Shown here: positions 1 to 5,072 of the stretch, piece by piece
Layout: each line of letters starts with the position of its first letter
How positions within the stretch are numbered: position 1 is the first letter of the stretch
Assembly: GCA_021847125.1 (NCBI GenBank)
Contig: JAJZUK010000132.1
Span: forward strand, 1-5,072
DNA length: 5,072 bases
DNA from: Pseudomonadota bacterium
GTDB lineage: Bacteria; Pseudomonadota; Gammaproteobacteria; Burkholderiales; SG8-39
Direction: 5' to 3'
Notes under the pieces: model-generated
Databases searched by the model: none
What the model was told of the DNA's origin: nothing
What the model saw: the letters and a program-made list of their open reading frames with translations, nothing else
Position numbers and translations under genes: made by a program

Positions 1-315
1 CTTCGCCTCCGGCGTCGTGGCGAGCAGGCCGAAGTCGAGCGCCTCGCCCGGCAGCGGCCATTCCCATTCCTCGCGCAGATACAGCCCGGCCGCCGCCTGG
101 CCTTGGGTCTTCAGCGTCTGCAGCCAGCGCTTGCCGTCCGCGCGCAGGCGCAGGGCCAGCCCGGCCTGCAGCAGGGCGAACTGCGGCGTGTCGAAATAGA
201 CGCTGCGAACCAGGCGGGTGGAGACGCGCCCCTGCTGCAGCGCCTTGATCCGCGGATCGCGGCGCAGCCGGCCGAGGTCCGGCGGCGCGAGCAGCAGCTT
301 GAGTTCGGTTTCCAT
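1..315 (-). CDS. CYTH-domain protein (YgiF-like inorganic triphosphatase), N-terminal part
   Basis: First 105 residues of a protein whose C-terminus lies beyond the left edge. It opens METELKLLL, so the CYTH signature ExExK is present at E2, E4 and K6. This is followed by VYFDTP (residues 39-44), an ALRLR strand (54-58) with alternating basic side chains, and TLKT (67-70), the order expected for the first strands of a triphosphate tunnel enzyme. Known family members bind a triphosphate in a basic tunnel with metal bound by the acidic residues; bacterial YgiF-type members hydrolyse inorganic triphosphate and often carry a C-terminal CHAD domain, which cannot be checked here. The ATG overlaps the relA stop codon as TGATG and has no clear Shine-Dalgarno of its own, so translation is probably coupled to relA. 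Other CYTH activities (class IV adenylate cyclase, thiamine triphosphatase) are not excluded; the position of the motif at the extreme N-terminus and the sequence style favour YgiF. Confidence 0.85.
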   Translation of the reverse strand, partial: METELKLLLAPPDLGRLRRDPRIKALQQGRVSTRLVRSVYFDTPQFALLQAGLALRLRADGKRWLQTLKTQGQAAAGLYLREEWEWPLPGEALDFGLLATTPEAK

Positions 316-2516
316 CAGCGTCGGCTCGCGGTGAGCACCCCCTGCACTTCCCTGACGAATTCCAGCGTGCGCTGCAATTGCTCCAGGCCGGAAATTTCGA
401 CGGTGAAGGACATGTAGGCCATGTGCTGTTTCGATTGCGTATTGACCCCGGTGACATTGATCTTTTCGCGCGACAGCACCTCGGAAATATCGCGCAGCAA
501 ACCCTGGCGGTCGTGCGCCTGCACCACGATGTCGACCGAGAACACGCCCTCTTTCTGCTTGCCCCAGTCGGCTTCGATCATGCGCTCCGGCTGCAGCTCG
601 GCCAGGCGCTGCAGGTCGCGGCAGTTGCGCCTATGTATCGATACGCCGCGGCCGCGGGTGACGAAACCGGCGATGGCATCGGGCGGCGCGGGCCGGCAGC
701 ACTTGGCCAGCTGGGTCATCAGCTTGTCCATGCCCACCACCAGGATGCCCCCGTCCTTGGCGTCCGCCCGGCTCTTGCCGGTGAGAACGGCCTCCTTTTC
801 GGGCTCGGCCGGCGCTGCCCCGCGCAGCGCGGTCTGCAACTGCTTGACCCCGATCTCCTCGCGCCCGGCAGCGGCGAACAGCTCTTCGCTTTTGGCAAAG
901 CCCAACTGCTGCGCCAGGTGGTCCAGATTGGCCCCGGTCATGCCTTCGCGCTGCAGTTCGCGCTCGACGACGGCGCGTCCCTGGGCAACGGTCTCGGCCA
1001 GCGCCTGGGTGTTGAACCACTGCCGCACCTTGCTGCGCGCGCGCGAACTCTGCAAATAGCCCAGCACCGGATTCATCCAGTCGCGGCTCGGGCCGCCGGT
1101 CTTGGCCGCGATGATTTCCACCCGCTGCCCGTTGGCGAGCTTGTAATTGAGCGGCACCATCGCGCCGTCGACCTTGGCGCCGCGGCAATGGTGGCCGAGA
1201 TCGGTGTGCAGGTGATAGGCGAAATCCACCGGCGTCGACCCCTGCGGCAGATCCAGCACCCGCCCCTGCGGCGTGAGCACATAGACCGTGTCGTCCAGCG
1301 CCGTGCGCTTGAACTGCTCGACCCAGTCGACCGATTCGACCACGTCGTCGCGCCAGGCGAGCACCTGCCGCAGCCAGGCGATCTTTTCGTCGAAAGGATC
1401 CCGCCGCGCGCTGCCCCGCGCCGCGCCCCCCTCCTTGTAGCGCCAGTGCGCGGCCACGCCCAGTTCGGCGTGGCGGTGCATGTCGTGGGTGCGGATCTGC
1501 ACTTCCAGCGCGCGGCCGTCCGGGCCGACCACCGCGGTGTGCAGGGAACGGTAGTCGTTGCCTTTCGGCCGCGAGATATAGTCGTCGAATTCCTTCGGTA
1601 TCGGCGTCCACAGATTGTGCACCACGCCGAGCGCGGTGTAGCAATCCTTCACCGAATCCACCAGCACCCGCAGGGCGCGCACATCGTAGAGCTCGGAGAA
1701 GTCGAGGCTCTTGCCGCGCATCTTGTTGTAGATGCTGTAGATGTGTTTGGGCCGGCCCAGCACTTCGGCGCTGATGCCGGTGGCGCGCAATTCCGAATCC
1801 AGCGCGGCCACCGCGCCGGTGATGAAGCTCTCGCGCTCCTCCCGCTTCCCGTCCAGCATGGACGCGATTTTCTTGTACACCTCGGGCTCGAGGTAGCGGA
1901 AGGCGTAGTCTTCCAGCTCCCATTTGAGCTGCCAGATGCCCAGGCGGTTGGCCAGCGGCGCGTAGATGTCCAGCGTTTCCTGCGCATAGGGCCGGCGCTT
2001 TTCGTCGGTCGCGCGCGCCATGTAGCGCAGCGTCTGGGTGCGGCTCGCGAGCCGCAGCAGCACCACGCGTATGTCCTCTACCATGGCGAGCAGCATTTTG
2101 CGCAGCACCTCGGCCTGCGAACTGTGCGCCGCACTGCTTTCCTGTCCCGCCAGGGTGCGCGTGACCACGCGCAGCCGGTTCAGCTTGGCGATGCCGGCCA
2201 CCAGGCTTGCCACCACGGGTCCGAAGGCGGCGGTGAGTTTTTCCTGGCTGTCGGCCAGATATTGCGGCGCCGCGAACAGGATGCCGGCGATGCGCGTTTC
2301 GACGTCCAGGCGCAGCGCAGCGAGGGAAGCGGCCAGGCCCAGCGCGTGTTCCAGCGCCGGCTCGCCGGTACCCAGCGGTTTGCCGGCATAGATGCTAAGG
2401 GCGAATTCGCAGGCCTGGCGCAGCCGGAGGACGTCGGCTTCGGGCAAGCCGGCGGCGATCGATTCCAGCGCCGCTTCGGGCAGATCGGCGCGTGCAGCCT
2501 GCACTCCCGTGTCCAT
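315..2516 (-). CDS. relA: RelA, monofunctional (p)ppGpp synthetase (GTP pyrophosphokinase)
   Basis: A 733-residue protein, close to the usual length of proteobacterial RelA. It transfers pyrophosphate from ATP to GTP or GDP on ribosomes stalled by uncharged tRNA. Domains in order: a degenerate HD hydrolase domain (about 35-195), the synthetase domain (about 225-365), TGS (about 408-472), a helical linker, a zinc-finger-like domain (about 595-640) and a C-terminal ACT domain (about 657-733). In the HD domain the metal-binding HD..ED segment of SpoT/Rel is replaced by FAAPQY (81-86), so hydrolysis should be lost. The synthetase keeps RPKHIYSIYNKM (255-266), YDVRALRV with D278, SLHT with H326, and E338 in EVQIRT. 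E309-F-D-D312 is the EXDD form typical of synthetase-only RelA, as opposed to RXKD of bifunctional enzymes. C606, C607, H628 and C632 match the zinc-site spacing. No Shine-Dalgarno precedes the ATG, but it is the only plausible start: the frame upstream has no ATG or GTG before a TGA. A separate SpoT is expected elsewhere in the genome. Confidence 0.97.
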   Translation of the reverse strand: MDTGVQAARADLPEAALESIAAGLPEADVLRLRQACEFALSIYAGKPLGTGEPALEHALGLAASLAALRLDVETRIAGILFAAPQYLADSQEKLTAAFGPVVASLVAGIAKLNRLRVVTRTLAGQESSAAHSSQAEVLRKMLLAMVEDIRVVLLRLASRTQTLRYMARATDEKRRPYAQETLDIYAPLANRLGIWQLKWELEDYAFRYLEPEVYKKIASMLDGKREERESFITGAVAALDSELRATGISAEVLGRPKHIYSIYNKMRGKSLDFSELYDVRALRVLVDSVKDCYTALGVVHNLWTPIPKEFDDYISRPKGNDYRSLHTAVVGPDGRALEVQIRTHDMHRHAELGVAAHWRYKEGGAARGSARRDPFDEKIAWLRQVLAWRDDVVESVDWVEQFKRTALDDTVYVLTPQGRVLDLPQGSTPVDFAYHLHTDLGHHCRGAKVDGAMVPLNYKLANGQRVEIIAAKTGGPSRDWMNPVLGYLQSSRARSKVRQWFNTQALAETVAQGRAVVERELQREGMTGANLDHLAQQLGFAKSEELFAAAGREEIGVKQLQTALRGAAPAEPEKEAVLTGKSRADAKDGGILVVGMDKLMTQLAKCCRPAPPDAIAGFVTRGRGVSIHRRNCRDLQRLAELQPERMIEADWGKQKEGVFSVDIVVQAHDRQGLLRDISEVLSREKINVTGVNTQSKQHMAYMSFTVEISGLEQLQRTLEFVREVQGVLTASRR

Positions 2517-2522
2517 GGCCGC

Positions 2523-2528
2523 ATTATA
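2523..2528 (-). promoter_or_regulatory. candidate -10 box immediately upstream of relA
   Basis: A perfect TATAAT ends six bases before the relA ATG on the minus strand. If used by the housekeeping sigma factor, transcription would begin at or within a base or two of the start codon, giving a leaderless or nearly leaderless mRNA. This fits the absence of a Shine-Dalgarno. Against it, no TTGACA-like hexamer lies at 15-18 bases upstream and there is no TGn extension, so it may be coincidental. Confidence 0.3.
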
Positions 2529-2645
2529 TCGCCCGGCCGGGCCACGCGGACGTGACGAAACGCAAATCGGCGATAATTGGTGTCATATGGAAAGACTCAA
2601 TGCAAATAGAGTGTCTCCGGCCACGGATGAACCCTTTTTGGACGA

Positions 2646-2671
2646 ACAAGGGGGGATGCATCCCCCCTTGT
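2646..2671. repeat. 26-bp perfect palindrome with G6/C6 arms
   Basis: Perfect inverted repeat centred between 2658 and 2659: arm ACAAGGGGGG, centre ATGCAT, then the complementary arm CCCCCCTTGT. As RNA it would give a 10-bp stem with a 6-base loop. It lies between the divergent relA and mtfA genes, so it is not a terminator of either; it would lie in the mtfA leader if mtfA is transcribed from a promoter to its left. There is no T-run after it. Confidence 0.85.
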
Positions 2672-2682
2672 CCCCCAAGGGG
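2664..2682. repeat. overlapping alternative hairpin sharing an arm with the 26-bp palindrome
   Basis: CCCCTTG (2664-2670) can pair with CAAGGGG (2676-2682) across the 5-base loop TCCCC. The left arm is the right arm of the palindrome at 2646-2671, so the two structures exclude each other. This is the geometry of a two-state leader, though a role is only inferred. Confidence 0.6.
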
Positions 2683-2690
2683 ACTTCCGT

Positions 2691-2718
2691 CGGGGCGTAT
2701 ATCCCCCCGCGGATACGC
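2691..2718. repeat. third G/C-run hairpin region in the relA-mtfA gap
   Basis: GCGTAT (2695-2700) pairs with ATACGC (2713-2718), and a further CC/GG pair is possible past a two-base bulge. Alternatively CGGGG (2691-2695) pairs with CCCCG (2705-2709). Together with the two preceding structures this makes a stretch of alternating G- and C-runs from 2650 to 2709 that stands out from the rest of the intergenic DNA. Confidence 0.5.
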
Positions 2719-2776
2719 TGTCGCCATTCATCAAAATCTACCCAACTCAACTCTTTCCTCTAGCTACAAGAGAAAA

Positions 2777-3541
2777 ATGTTCCGATTGTTCAAGGACTGG
2801 CGCAGAAAGCGCGCGCTGCGCCGCTTCGTGCCGGACGACGCGTTGTGGCGCCAGGTGACCGGTGGCCTGCCCTTCCTGCACGGGCTGACGGACGCGGACT
2901 GGCAGCGTCTACGGGATTACGCCGTGCTGTTCCTCGACGAAAAACAGATGCACGGCGCGCGTGGCTTCATCCTCACCGACGCGGTGCGCCTGTCGATCGC
3001 AGTGCAAGCCTGCCTGCCCATACTCAATCTCGGCCTGGATGCCTATCAAGGCTGGGTAGGCATCGTGATCTACCCGGGCGAATTCAAGGTCCGGCGCAAG
3101 GAAATGGATGAGAGCGGCGTGGTGCACGAATACGACGACGAGCTTTCGGGCGAGGCCTGGCCCGGCGGACCGGTGATCCTGTCCTGGCAGGACGTAGAGC
3201 TGGGCGCGGCCGGCTACAACGTGGTGATCCACGAATTCGCGCACAAGCTGCATATGCTCCGCGGCGATATGGACGATTTTCCGTCCGCGCACGCGGAAAT
3301 GGATCGCGAGCAATGGCTTTCGGCCTGGGATGCGGCCTATGCGAGGTTCTGTGGCCAGGTGGACCGCGGTGCGCGCACGGTCATCGACCCTTATGCGAGC
3401 GAAGATCCGGCGGAGTTCTTCGCCGTCCTCAGCGAATTCTTCTTCACCCAGCCGCAGACGGTGCGCTCGACCTATCCGGAACTGTATCGCCAGTTGACGC
3501 TGTTCTACCGTCAGGATCCGGCGGCGCGCATCAACGCGTAG
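2777..3541 (+). CDS. mtfA: MtfA-like zinc metallopeptidase (peptidase family M90)
   Basis: A 254-residue soluble protein, close to the 265 residues of E. coli MtfA. The zinc site is visible: HEFAH at 152-156 (H152, E153, H156) and the downstream glutamate in DPAEFFAVLSEFFF, E213, matching the third ligand E212 of the family. Other family landmarks are LPILNLGL (80-87), IVIYPGEF (96-103) and the C-terminal LFYRQDP (242-248). In enterobacteria MtfA binds the glucose repressor Mlc, relieves ptsG repression, and has aminopeptidase activity; in an organism without Mlc the target is unknown. The ATG at 2777 was chosen because MFRLFKDW starts the conserved region and a weak AAGAGA sits just upstream (2768-2773). 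The same frame is open far to the left but would read through the palindromic region into sequence antisense to relA. It is divergent from relA and convergent with the alpha/beta hydrolase gene, so it is probably a single-gene unit. Confidence 0.93.
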   Translation: MFRLFKDWRRKRALRRFVPDDALWRQVTGGLPFLHGLTDADWQRLRDYAVLFLDEKQMHGARGFILTDAVRLSIAVQACLPILNLGLDAYQGWVGIVIYPGEFKVRRKEMDESGVVHEYDDELSGEAWPGGPVILSWQDVELGAAGYNVVIHEFAHKLHMLRGDMDDFPSAHAEMDREQWLSAWDAAYARFCGQVDRGARTVIDPYASEDPAEFFAVLSEFFFTQPQTVRSTYPELYRQLTLFYRQDPAARINA

Positions 3542-3578
3542 TCGCCAAGCGGGGGAGGTGCGCGCTGCGCGCGATTAC

Positions 3579-3608
3579 CGCTGAAACAAGACACAGCGTT
3601 GGGGTTTT
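3579..3608 (+). terminator. weak candidate terminator after mtfA
   Basis: CGCTG (3579-3583) pairs with CAGCG (3594-3598) around a 10-base loop, followed by TTGGGGTTTT. The stem is only five pairs and the T-run is interrupted by four Gs, so this is a poor intrinsic terminator. The larger hairpins further right may do the job instead. Confidence 0.2.
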
Positions 3609-3614
3609 ATACAA

Positions 3615-3664
3615 GATCGCCGATTGCGTGCGGACGGATTTTCGTCCGTGCGCTATCGGCGATC
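3615..3664. repeat. 50-bp long inverted repeat (IR1)
   Basis: GATCGCCGAT (3615-3624) is exactly complementary to ATCGGCGATC (3655-3664). Inside, GCGTGCGGACG (3626-3636) pairs with CGTCCGTGCGC (3643-3653) with two G-U wobbles when read as plus-strand RNA. Only T3625/T3654 is mismatched, and the loop is GATTTT. Wobbles rather than mismatches on the plus strand suggest, weakly, that the plus-strand RNA (from mtfA) is the functional reading. No T-run follows on either strand. Confidence 0.9.
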
Positions 3665-3665
3665 C

Positions 3666-3689
3666 GCGCGGACGGGCCGCCGTCCGCGC
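3666..3689. repeat. 10-bp perfect hairpin with GCCG loop
   Basis: GCGCGGACGG (3666-3675) is the exact reverse complement of CCGTCCGCGC (3680-3689), with a four-base GCCG loop. It starts two bases after IR1 and shares the GCGGACG/CGTCCGC core with it. AAGTTTGG follows, which is too weak for a standard intrinsic terminator. Confidence 0.85.
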
Positions 3690-3767
3690 AAGTTTGGTCA
3701 CTACAGCTCGATCCAGGTGTCCATATCGGTGAGGGTCGGCGATCTGCCATTGCGCGCCCTGCGCGCC

Positions 3768-3818
3768 AACCGTGTCTTTGGTACGGACGAAAAGCGTGTC
3801 CGTGCCAAAGACACGGTT
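3768..3818. repeat. 51-bp long inverted repeat (IR2)
   Basis: AACCGTGTCTTTGG (3768-3781) is exactly complementary to CCAAAGACACGGTT (3805-3818). The stem continues inward with ACGGAC (3783-3788) pairing GTCCGT (3798-3803), plus wobbles at 3782/3804 and 3789/3797, leaving a 7-base loop. This gives 22 paired positions, the same count as IR1 allowing for its one mismatch. The outer arms differ from IR1, but the 11-mer ACGGACGAAAA (3783-3793) recurs in IR1 on the opposite strand (3639-3649). It lies about 90 bases past the hydrolase stop codon. Confidence 0.9.
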
Positions 3819-3906
3819 ATGAAGAAAAGCAACAGCGGCTCGGAAGGGCCGTTCAAGATCGCAAGCCTGCAATCGTGCATTGCCGCGAATCAAGCCGCGG
3901 GCGCTG

Positions 3907-4767
3907 TCAATCCGCCAGCAGAAAATCGCGCACGATGGCGATCTGGCCGGCGTGCATCAGCGTAGGCGCATGGCCGACCTCGGGTATTTCTACCGTCCTG
4001 GCATGCGGGCCGCGGCCGGCCATTTCCTGCAGGGTCTCGCGCCTGAGCAGGTCGGACAAGGCGCCGCGCAGCACCAGGGTCGGGCAGCGGATGGCGTCGT
4101 ACAAAGGCCACAGTTCGATATCCTTGTCGACCTTGGCCGCCCTGAAGGGCACGGCGATGGCCGGGTCATAATGCAGGCGGTAGCTGCCGTCGTCCTGCCT
4201 GCGCGTGACATGCTCGGTGAGCGTGGACCATTCCGCGTCGCTGTGCGCACCGAAGGTCGCGCTGACCATGCGGATGTATTGCATCGCCGCGGCGAAATCG
4301 GGAAATTGCGGCGCCATCCCGAAATACTGGCCGATACGCGCGAGCGACACGGCGGTGATGACCGGCCCGACGTCGTTCAGCACCAGTTTTCGCAGCGGCG
4401 TCTCGGGCAGGCTGGCAAGAGTCATCCCGATCAGGCCGCCCATCGAGGTGCCGACCCAGTGCACGCACTCGGCGTCCAGGCGCGCGAGCAGGGTGACCAT
4501 GTCGCCGACATAAGTCTCCGTCTGGTATTCCATGGGGTTTTTCAGCCAGCCGCTCAGACCGCGGCCGGGCACGTCCGGGCAGACCACGCGGTATTCGTCC
4601 GCCATGGCCTTGGCCAACGCATCGAAATCGCGCCCGCAGCGCGCGAGGCCGTGCACGCACACCAGTACCTTGCGATTGGCCGGATCGCCCAACTCGGTGT
4701 AAGCGAGCTTGTGCAAGCCGCTTGGCGTGATGCACTGCACTTCGCGCTGTCTGAATTCCTCGCTCAT
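3907..4767 (-). CDS. alpha/beta hydrolase
   Basis: A 286-residue alpha/beta-hydrolase-fold protein without a signal peptide, so presumably cytoplasmic. The catalytic triad can be read: nucleophile S108 in the elbow GTSMGG (106-111), acid D239 in RGALSD (234-239) and base H266 in VGHAP (264-268). The oxyanion-hole segment is VHGLARCGRDF (38-48), followed by DVPGRGLS (65-72). A helical cap of about 80-90 residues lies between about 138 and 225. These features place it with small-molecule esterases and C-C-bond hydrolases of the proline iminopeptidase/MhpC-like superfamily, but the substrate cannot be named. The start at 4767 is supported by GAGGGAG (4774-4780) six bases upstream. It follows the adenylate kinase gene on the same strand at 124 bases, with its own candidate promoter, so cotranscription is possible but not required. 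Confidence 0.93.
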   Translation of the reverse strand: MSEEFRQREVQCITPSGLHKLAYTELGDPANRKVLVCVHGLARCGRDFDALAKAMADEYRVVCPDVPGRGLSGWLKNPMEYQTETYVGDMVTLLARLDAECVHWVGTSMGGLIGMTLASLPETPLRKLVLNDVGPVITAVSLARIGQYFGMAPQFPDFAAAMQYIRMVSATFGAHSDAEWSTLTEHVTRRQDDGSYRLHYDPAIAVPFRAAKVDKDIELWPLYDAIRCPTLVLRGALSDLLRRETLQEMAGRGPHARTVEIPEVGHAPTLMHAGQIAIVRDFLLAD

Positions 4768-4773
4768 ACATCA

Positions 4774-4780
4774 CTCCCTC
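4774..4780 (-). promoter_or_regulatory. ribosome binding site of the alpha/beta hydrolase
   Basis: GAGGGAG on the minus strand, six bases before the ATG at 4767. It favours this ATG over a second, out-of-frame ATG four bases upstream (4771), which is too close to the motif. Confidence 0.75.
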
Positions 4781-4831
4781 GGTCGCGGGCGCCCTTGTCC
4801 CGATGTGGGCCGGGAGCGCGCTTACGCCAAA

Positions 4832-4840
4832 AGTATAACA
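4832..4840 (-). promoter_or_regulatory. candidate extended -10 promoter for the alpha/beta hydrolase
   Basis: On the minus strand TGTTATACT gives a TGn extension in front of TATACT, a five-of-six match to TATAAT. There is no recognisable -35 hexamer, as is common for extended -10 promoters. Transcription would start near 4825 and give a leader of roughly 55-60 bases. The 124-base gap otherwise holds only a short GCCGGC pair (4860-4865 and 4883-4888) with a 17-base loop and no T-run. Confidence 0.4.
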
Positions 4841-4891
4841 GGCCGAATACGCGCTCATCGCCGGCTAGGACATATCCGCTGCGCCGGCATT

Positions 4892-5072
4892 TCACTGCGC
4901 ATACCAGTAGTGCTTTCTCGTTTCGCGATAGCCCCGCACGCTGATCCCTTCACCGTCGATGCGCACCAGAACCCCCTGCCGGTCGTAATACTCGAGCAGA
5001 GGTTCCGTCTGCCGGTTGTATACCGCCAGGCGATTGCGCACCGTGGCTTCGCTGTCGTCGTCGCGCTGATAG
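4892..5072 (-). CDS. adk: adenylate kinase, C-terminal part
   Basis: The last 59 residues of a protein whose N-terminus lies beyond the right edge. It starts within the end of the LID region: [15 protein letters not shown], where the RxDD and TVRxRL motifs supply the arginines (third and fourteenth visible residues) that match R156 and R167 of E. coli Adk and contact the nucleotide phosphates. Then follow [17 protein letters not shown] and VRIDG, the usual order in long-form Adk. The enzyme interconverts ATP, AMP and ADP in the cytoplasm. After VRIDG the expected C-terminal helix (a pattern like V..V...I...L) is not obvious; instead the protein ends [13 protein letters not shown]. The other two frames do not restore a typical end, so a simple single frameshift does not explain it. 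A divergent or second adenylate kinase is possible. Confidence 0.87.
   Translation of the reverse strand, partial: YQRDDDSEATVRNRLAVYNRQTEPLLEYYDRQGVLVRIDGEGISVRGYRETRKHYWYAQ

Larger units (their letters stand above)
3542..3906. other. 365-base gap between convergent genes, rich in hairpins, no convincing gene
   Basis: This stretch separates the stop codons of mtfA and the alpha/beta hydrolase. No frame in it resembles a known protein and no tRNA or rRNA pattern is visible. Its content is dominated by inverted repeats: 3615-3664, 3666-3689 and 3768-3818, plus a short GCGCGC pair at 3752-3766. The 9-mer TCGGCGATC occurs at 3656 and 3736, and the 9-mer CAAGATCGC at 3612 and 3854. Each convergent transcript would meet a 22-pair stem about 75-90 bases after its stop codon. 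Confidence 0.85.

Noticed and set aside
1928..2411. A functional (p)ppGpp hydrolase, that is, a bifunctional Rel/SpoT
   Set aside because: The HD and ED metal-binding residues are absent (FAAPQY in their place) and the synthetase has the EXDD rather than RXKD motif, so this is RelA.
378..2555. A 725-codon open frame on the plus strand opposite relA
   Set aside because: It is antisense to a clearly recognised relA, its protein is rich in His, Arg, Gln and Ala in the way GC-rich shadow frames are, and it contains no recognisable domain.
2650..2708. G-quadruplex formed by the G- and C-runs
   Set aside because: Each strand has only three long G-runs with uneven spacing, including a gap of about 26 bases on the minus strand; ordinary hairpins explain the pattern better.
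2587..2763. A 58-codon plus-strand frame (MERLNANRVSP...) ahead of mtfA
   Set aside because: Half of it is the G/C-run palindromic region; it has no ribosome site and no recognisable similarity, so it is more likely chance.
2492..2776. A longer mtfA product starting up to 95 codons upstream
   Set aside because: The extension reads across relA's start and the palindromic region and is not part of the family; MFRLFKDW is the natural start.
3701..3880. A 59-codon minus-strand frame just after the hydrolase, ending LTDMDTWIEL
   Set aside because: It spans the whole of IR2, lacks a Shine-Dalgarno and resembles no family I know. The ending is tidy but not enough to call a gene.
4860..4888. GCCGGC inverted pair as the adk terminator
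   Set aside because: Only six pairs, a 17-base loop and no T-run on the minus strand.
3880..4944. A 354-codon plus-strand frame opposite the alpha/beta hydrolase
   Set aside because: Antisense to a gene with an intact catalytic triad; no recognisable domain, and it runs through the hydrolase promoter region into the end of adk.

Overview
The window looks like a chromosomal segment of a GC-rich proteobacterium, most likely a betaproteobacterium. This is inferred from the RelA type (inactive HD domain, EFDD motif), the MtfA-type M90 peptidase, the general-purpose alpha/beta hydrolase and the base composition. Genus cannot be fixed from the sequence alone. There are no transposase, phage, CRISPR or RNA genes in view. 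Five protein genes are supported, two of them cut by the window edges.

Left part (1-2516, minus strand): relA, encoding a monofunctional (p)ppGpp synthetase, is followed with a one-base TGATG stop/start overlap by the beginning of a CYTH-domain (triphosphate tunnel) protein that runs off the left edge. The two are probably translationally coupled, which ties stringent-response signalling to a triphosphate/polyphosphate-type enzyme.

Middle (2517-3541): a 260-base divergent intergenic region separates relA from mtfA (plus strand), a zinc metallopeptidase. This region holds a 26-bp perfect palindrome and overlapping G-run/C-run hairpins that can pair in alternative ways. A perfect TATAAT lies so close to the relA start codon that a leaderless or very short-leader transcript is possible.

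Right part (3542-5072): mtfA converges on a minus-strand alpha/beta hydrolase gene. The 365-base gap between them carries no convincing gene. It does hold three strong hairpins, two of them about 50 bp long with 22 paired positions each, and all three contain a GGAC/GTCC-type core. This is the most unusual structure in the window and looks like a small family of palindromic repeats. Upstream of the hydrolase, on the same strand, lies the 3' end of an adenylate kinase gene with an unusual C-terminal tail. The 124-base gap between these two holds a good ribosome binding site and a candidate extended -10 promoter for the hydrolase.

Overall this is mostly ordinary core-genome content. The items most worth a second look are the palindromic elements between genes and the relA/CYTH coupling. 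I see no convincing new multi-gene system.
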